Virus record (IMG/VR): IMGVR_UViG_3300025769_000056
Span: 1-30,890 of that record
DNA length: 30,890 nt
Source: a virus
Strand: one strand, 5' to 3'
Shown: piece by piece, positions 26,955 through 30,890 of the stretch
How the letters are laid out: each line of letters opens with the position of its first letter
Numbering within the stretch: position 1 is the stretch's first letter
Program-made: the position numbers and the translations under genes
Notes under the pieces: model-generated
Told to the model about the DNA's origin: nothing
What the model saw: only the letters and a program-made list of their open reading frames with translations
Databases searched by the model: none

Positions 26955-26968
26955 ATATAAATAACTAA
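26952..26968 (-). promoter_or_regulatory. 17-nt start-codon motif, copy 3
   Basis: Minus strand TTAGTTATTTATATATG, ending in the start of the scaffold-like gene and filling the short gap after the protease gene. Confidence 0.6.
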
Positions 26969-27595
26969 TTATTTTTCGTTTGTTGCATTTTTCGAAACAC
27001 TTTTTAGATTTTCAAGCTCCTTGCGGATCTCTCCTAGCAGCATTTCTGCTTTGGCTTCTTCCTCTTCTACCTGGGCGCCCATATTCACCTTATCGGCAAA
27101 GTATCCTTCGATGGAGAAGCCTTTCACTCTTCCGGTCTTCACGTATTTTTCCCATACGTCGTCATTGTAGACCTTCATCGATACCATCCAGGTGCCTTCC
27201 GGAACGTCCATTCCGAATGCGCGGCTTTTGTCCTGGTCTCCTTCGACGATCCAGCTTTCCACTACACTTAATCCTTGCAGGTCAATTTGGTGTTCTAGTG
27301 TGCTCTTGTTTTGGTTTCCTTTGGTGAGGAACATCTCGCTTACTTTACGGATCGTGTCCTTGCTGAAGTAGATGTAGTATTCGTCTTCACCGTTCTTACG
27401 GTAGATCGTCTTGTTTGGAATGAGTGCCGGTCCCATCAGGATGCGGCGCTCACTGTCTACCTCTGCAAGTTTGATTTCGTGGTCCTTGCTTAATTTTACG
27501 AAGTTCTCTTCTATTGCAGGGTATTCCACAATAGAGATGGCCTGCACTCCGGCCATCATTTCTGCCTCGTCTAGTATGAGTTCTACTATTTTCAT
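26969..27595 (-). CDS. XkdF-like prohead protease (208 aa)
   Basis: The 208-aa protein has the pattern of phage XkdF-type putative serine proteases: RRILMGPALIPNKTIYRKNG, YYIYFSKDTIRKVSEMF, then NKSTLEHQIDLQGLSVVESW (His in the LEHQ motif), DKSRAFGMDVPEGTWMVSMK and GRVKGFSIEGYFADK (Ser in GFSIEG). His and Ser in these places are the likely catalytic pair. Such enzymes trim scaffold and capsid proteins during head maturation. The C-terminus is a short Glu/Lys helix. V-K-L-S at 33-36 matches the motif in the next four genes. The gene overlaps the tape measure gene by 4 nt. Confidence 0.85.
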   Translation of the reverse strand: MKIVELILDEAEMMAGVQAISIVEYPAIEENFVKLSKDHEIKLAEVDSERRILMGPALIPNKTIYRKNGEDEYYIYFSKDTIRKVSEMFLTKGNQNKSTLEHQIDLQGLSVVESWIVEGDQDKSRAFGMDVPEGTWMVSMKVYNDDVWEKYVKTGRVKGFSIEGYFADKVNMGAQVEEEEAKAEMLLGEIRKELENLKSVSKNATNEK

Positions 27596-29478
27596 AGGGT
27601 TGCTGTTTTTACTCTGTTTCTATCTAGTTGCTGTTGTGTTGATACTTCGCTTCCTACGACGTAGGCCTTCAGTGGTCCTTGCTGTTGTAAGCTCTCTGCA
27701 ATTTGGTTAATTCCGCTCGTTCCTACAACATTAAATTGTGGAGTTCGTGGTGCTCCTGTTGCAGGTGCCGACGTTGTTGACGGCACACTGCTTGCATTGA
27801 ACTGCTGGGACTGTATTTGCTTGAGCTTGGCGATACCAAATGCCGTTGCAAGCCCGGCCTGGATAGCCGGGTATGCAGGGACTACCGCTGTGATCGGACT
27901 CTTCTGTGCTGTAGTGTATGCTGCTTGAGCACCTTCAATTGTGCTGATCACTGTGCTTGCTGCTGATAGCGCCTTCTGTACATTAAAGGCTCTACGCTGC
28001 TGCTCCTCGCTTTGGCCAGCGAAGGCTTCCGTTAGTGCCGATACTGCTTCTAGGCCTTGCTTGGTTAGGTCGTATGCCGCTTGGATTGTTTCTGCACGCT
28101 GCTCACGCTTGGTCATCTCCGTCTCCGTGTCGATGCGCTTGCTTTCCGCTGCGTATTCCGTCTCTAGGAGTAGTTTCTCGTCTAGCAGCTCCTGGTATCG
28201 TGCTGTGCCCTCTTTTGTGAGGGCCAGCTCATCCTCGATGATGCTTACTCGTGAGTTCTTTGTTGCCTCCGCTAGTTCCTTTTCAAGCTCTAGCCTTCTG
28301 ATGACGTTTTCCTCGGCATCGATTGCTGCCTGCTTTTCGATCTCATTGGCTTCGATCTGTGCTTCTTTCTTTCCTCTTGCGATCTCTAGGAGCTCACGTT
28401 CGAGAGCTTCCTCGTTAGATAGTTGCTCTGATCTGAAGCCTGCGATTTGTGCTTCGACAGCTGCTACCTCGTTCTTGGCGTCTATCAGTTCCTTTTGGAA
28501 CTCGATGTTGTTCTGGTCCAGGTTCGCATTCATCTGTGCTTGAGCTAGGCGTATGTTCGCCTGGTCCATCATAGCTTTCTCCTGCTCGTCTAGGATCTCA
28601 CCTAGACGCTGGTTTGCTGCGATACGGTCCGCTATCGTGTTTCGTTCATCGTCTCGGATCTGTCTTTGCTGCTCGGCTTGCAAGTCGTACTTCTCAATCA
28701 ATCCCTGGTTGATGACATCGGAGAGCTCGGCTTGTTTGTTGAGCTCCGTCATTGCTGAAGCTGCCTGGAATGTTTTCTTGGTGTAGTCGGCTGTTGCTGT
28801 TGCTATCTTCTTTGTTCCTTCTACGACCTTCTTAACGGTGCCGTCGACGCCGGTGAAGACGTCGACCATCTCTGATCCTGCTTCCTTGACGCTATCCAAT
28901 GCTCCACTGAAGTCGCCTTTGAGAAATTTAGCCATTGCCTGTCCTACGAAGCCTAGGACCTCGAGCATTGACTCGAAGCGTTCGACGATGTTGTTCTTGA
29001 TCGCTTCGCCTAGTCCCTTGATGCTCTCCATCGGGTTGCTGAAGATATCCGTAAAGAACCCGGTGATGCCTCCGATGTTTGCTTCTATAAACTTTACGAA
29101 GTCGCTGAAGGCTATCTGTAGGAAGTTGAACGCCGTGTTGAAGGCGTCCACCACCTTTTGGTTGTTGTTGAATAGGTCGAAGAGAATATCCATTGCCTTC
29201 TGCACAAGGAAGATGATTCCGGAGGCCTTTCCAATGTTTCCAAATGCTTTGGATAGCTTGCTTACTCCTTTCTCGCTCTTGCCTGCTGTATCGCCGACGG
29301 CCTCTACACTATCCTTTGTGTCTTTGAGGCCCTTGTCGACGTCTCCTAGGCCTTTCTCAAGGCCGGAGGACATCTCCTTGATAGCATCCTTCAGCTCATT
29401 GATCGCACCAACAAGTTCATTGGTTTGGTCCGTTGCGTTAGATTCTACGTCTATCTGTACCGTTTCCTTAATGGCCAT
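27592..29478 (-). CDS. Tape measure protein (628 aa)
   Basis: The protein is helical from end to end with two long hydrophobic stretches: SGIIFLVQKAMDILFDLFNN to IGGITGFFTDIF (residues about 85-145), and SPITAVVPAYPAIQAGLATA (near 525). Between them lie long coiled coils with many Glu, Gln, Ala (residues about 260-470). This is the usual build of tape measures, which set tail length and enter the cell membrane. At about 0.15 nm per residue, a known rule of thumb, 628 residues imply a tail near 95 nm. It overlaps the 45-aa gene upstream by 11 nt. Confidence 0.9.
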   Translation of the reverse strand: MAIKETVQIDVESNATDQTNELVGAINELKDAIKEMSSGLEKGLGDVDKGLKDTKDSVEAVGDTAGKSEKGVSKLSKAFGNIGKASGIIFLVQKAMDILFDLFNNNQKVVDAFNTAFNFLQIAFSDFVKFIEANIGGITGFFTDIFSNPMESIKGLGEAIKNNIVERFESMLEVLGFVGQAMAKFLKGDFSGALDSVKEAGSEMVDVFTGVDGTVKKVVEGTKKIATATADYTKKTFQAASAMTELNKQAELSDVINQGLIEKYDLQAEQQRQIRDDERNTIADRIAANQRLGEILDEQEKAMMDQANIRLAQAQMNANLDQNNIEFQKELIDAKNEVAAVEAQIAGFRSEQLSNEEALERELLEIARGKKEAQIEANEIEKQAAIDAEENVIRRLELEKELAEATKNSRVSIIEDELALTKEGTARYQELLDEKLLLETEYAAESKRIDTETEMTKREQRAETIQAAYDLTKQGLEAVSALTEAFAGQSEEQQRRAFNVQKALSAASTVISTIEGAQAAYTTAQKSPITAVVPAYPAIQAGLATAFGIAKLKQIQSQQFNASSVPSTTSAPATGAPRTPQFNVVGTSGINQIAESLQQQGPLKAYVVGSEVSTQQQLDRNRVKTATL

Positions 29479-29605
29479 TCTTCAGTCTTTTAAAGTATTG
29501 TTTCCAGTTCTTTGGCTCTTCGTATTTGCCTTTGGCTATCGCTATGGTTTCTGTCTTTGCTTCTACCTCCGGTAGCGTATCGATGATGTATTTCAGGTAT
29601 CCCAT
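29468..29605 (-). CDS. Small protein before the tape measure gene (45 aa)
   Basis: MGYLKYIIDTLPEVEAKTET continues to KGKYEEPKNWKQYFKRLKNGH. It starts in a TAATG overlap with the end of the 665-aa gene and ends 11 nt inside the tape measure gene. It is basic with a Trp/Tyr-containing C-terminal helix. Its position suggests a tail assembly helper. No family recognised. Confidence 0.65.
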   Translation of the reverse strand: MGYLKYIIDTLPEVEAKTETIAIAKGKYEEPKNWKQYFKRLKNGH

Positions 29606-30890
29606 TACACGTCGTTTAGTAGTTCGAGTGATGCTTCTCCTGTGGTCAGGTTCAGCTTCACATTGTTGATGATGTAGTTGCGCTCGAGGATCGTCAGCTT
29701 GTCATTGTTCTTTAGCTTTAGCATCAGGCCCAGGGGAAGCTGGGCCTTGTAGATGAACAACCTGCGAGTTGCATCGTATAGGTCCGTGATGTAGTCCTTC
29801 CAATAGTTTTGGTACAGGCTCTGTGTAAAGCCCTGGAGTAGGTATGGATCTATCTCTGTTCCGAAGTTTATCGTTTGCGTCACGGTTGCTGCCGTGTCGC
29901 TGTTGACGTTGCCTATGAGCCACATATCCTGCTTTTCAATAGCGTTGCCGCTCATATTGGTGTAGCTCCAGTGATTGCTTATTGGTATGCGTAGGTTCCC
30001 TGCTGCGTAGAAGATTATTGGCTTGCCTATGTAGGGTTCTTCTTCTCTTGTGACGCATTGTCCGACGTTGATTTGCGTAAGGCCAACGCCGCTTGTGTAT
30101 ATATCTGTGAGGCGCTCGAAGAGCATATTGTCGAAGCCCACCTCAATATCAAATTCGTCTGCATCGAATGTGAAGTCGGCCCGTAGGTCGCCATAGCCAA
30201 TGTCGTTCTGCAGTCGGTATGTTTCGCCGAGGATAGCCTCTGTCTCATTGTAGCTGAAGGATATTCTTCGATAGAGCTCTGGTTTCTTTATTGTCGATTC
30301 TTCGGTATCTACGTATTGCGAGATCTCGTGTGTTGTTCCTTCGCTGTACCAGGTGTCCAATGGCTCGACGTCGTATTCAGTTGGTGATGTGGGCACCACT
30401 ACCAGGTTCCACATCTTAATTAGGCTCGCTAGGAAGTCCGTGACTTTCTGCTCCGGCATCTGATCAGCTATTGTTACTATACCGGCAGTGGTCATCGCCA
30501 ACGGAATAGCAGTAGCAGCCAACAAAGTTGTTCCGGCTGCATCGGCATACCAATTAGCTATTACCCCAACGGTAACTTGCCCACCATCTCCCGATGGGGC
30601 TAACCGCATATCAACATAATCACCTACGGCAAGAGTCGGTAAGAAAACAAACTCATTAGAAACATTGCCTGTATGCTCTTTAAAAGAAAACCGTGTGCCG
30701 TTTATGTAAACGTCTACTCTATAATTGGTAGCGGCAGTAGCCGTACAACTGTAAGATATTAACGCAGGGTTTGACGAAGCTGTTACATCGAACCTGTGCA
30801 GCGTATTGTTCCAATCCGTGCCCCCTCCATCTACTAATTCTATTAGCTCCGGTGTTGCGCCTACAGGCTGATCCTTGAACATATACCCTG
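29605..30890 (-). CDS. Tail/baseplate-type structural protein, C-terminal part (gene begins at 839, across the junction)
   Basis: This is the continuation of the gene starting at 839; the final 127 bases duplicate the beginning of the window. The apparent ATG at 30882 is an internal Met (AGYMFKDQ in the joined frame). Residues about 262-374 (window 56-1 and 30763 to about 30480) form a beta-rich segment (NPALISYSCTATAATNYRVD, then VDVYINGTRFSF) that looks like a C1q/TNF or jelly-roll type inserted domain and is encoded by DNA with reversed purine/pyrimidine bias. The remaining part (EQKVTDFLASLIKMWNLVVV onward) returns to the style of the N-terminus and ends LTTGEASLELLNDV. I infer a tail protein carrying a surface-binding insert. 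Confidence 0.85.
   Translation of the reverse strand, partial: GYMFKDQPVGATPELIELVDGGGTDWNNTLHRFDVTASSNPALISYSCTATAATNYRVDVYINGTRFSFKEHTGNVSNEFVFLPTLAVGDYVDMRLAPSGDGGQVTVGVIANWYADAAGTTLLAATAIPLAMTTAGIVTIADQMPEQKVTDFLASLIKMWNLVVVPTSPTEYDVEPLDTWYSEGTTHEISQYVDTEESTIKKPELYRRISFSYNETEAILGETYRLQNDIGYGDLRADFTFDADEFDIEVGFDNMLFERLTDIYTSGVGLTQINVGQCVTREEEPYIGKPIIFYAAGNLRIPISNHWSYTNMSGNAIEKQDMWLIGNVNSDTAATVTQTINFGTEIDPYLLQGFTQSLYQNYWKDYITDLYDATRRLFIYKAQLPLGLMLKLKNNDKLTILERNYIINNVKLNLTTGEASLELLNDV
30764..30890. repeat. Right copy of 127-bp terminal direct repeat
   Basis: Identical to bases 1-127; see the left copy. The non-redundant genome is bases 1-30763. Confidence 0.95.

Noticed and set aside
2101-29575. 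Plus-strand ORFs, including long ones near 6.4, 14.1, 22.1, 27.9 and 28.8 kb
   Set aside because: All lie opposite clear minus-strand genes, are Ser/Arg/Leu-rich as expected of shadow frames, and show no motifs.
1-30890. CRISPR array, insertion sequence, integrase or repressor
   Set aside because: I found no spaced short repeats, transposase motifs, tyrosine/serine recombinase motifs, or a CI/Cro-type gene with divergent promoters.

Overview
The window is one complete circular phage genome written out linearly. Bases 1-127 recur exactly as bases 30764-30890. When the duplicate is collapsed the unit is 30,763 bp, and a gene cut by the window ends becomes a single 665-codon ORF. Every gene I can support is on the minus strand, so read from high to low coordinates. 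It is a tailed phage of the siphovirus type (tape measure, tail tube protein, HK97-type head genes). The host is most likely a member of the Bacteroidota. The evidence is that several early promoters fit the TTG-N19-21-TAnnTTxG form typical of that phylum, most starts lack a classical Shine-Dalgarno, and the gene families (DnaA-domain-IV protein, XkdF-type protease, portal with a CHH tail) are those I associate with flavobacterial phages. There is no integrase, repressor, tRNA or CRISPR, so a strictly lytic life style is the simplest reading.

Layout in transcription order around the circle. (1) Replication/early block, 15.4 kb down to 8.3 kb: RusA resolvase, SSB, a zinc-ribbon microprotein, RecA-fold helicase, HNH nuclease, DnaA-domain-IV protein, a run of very small overlapping genes, a PD-(D/E)XK nuclease, a DUF3310-like protein, a sigma factor, a second possible nuclease. 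At least three promoters and two clear terminators divide it. (2) 8.4-5.4 kb: small membrane protein, RecE-like exonuclease, PP-loop (PAPS-reductase-like) ATPase, ParB-methyltransferase fusion. (3) A 108-bp gap with two hairpins, then small and large terminase. (4) 3.8 kb down through the junction to 27.6 kb: tail and connector genes, starting with a gene read through a T9 slippery run, and ending with the tape measure. (5) 27.6-23.7 kb: XkdF-like protease, acidic scaffold-like protein, three tandem paralogues sharing an N-terminal peptide, major capsid protein, tail tube protein. (6) 23.6-20.6 kb: portal and neck. (7) 20.6-16.8 kb: two paralogous fibre proteins and small accessory genes. (8) 16.8-15.4 kb: lysis cassette (Cys-rich microprotein, M15 endolysin, holin-like proteins, a protein with unimolecular-spanin topology).

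Neighbouring genes overlap by ATGA, TAATG or slightly longer, so translation is probably coupled along long transcripts. Where coupling breaks, one of two leaders appears: an ACAAAGG-type leader in the early block, or a 17-nt motif ending in the start codon in the structural block. The major capsid and tail tube genes are each followed by a strong intrinsic terminator.

The most interesting items are the possible -1 frameshift near 3.3 kb, the V-[KDE]-L-S motif shared by five consecutive head genes including three candidate internal head proteins, the unusual position of tail genes before head genes, the 17-nt start-codon motif, and the two hairpins before the terminase genes. All names are by reading motifs and order; no database search was possible.
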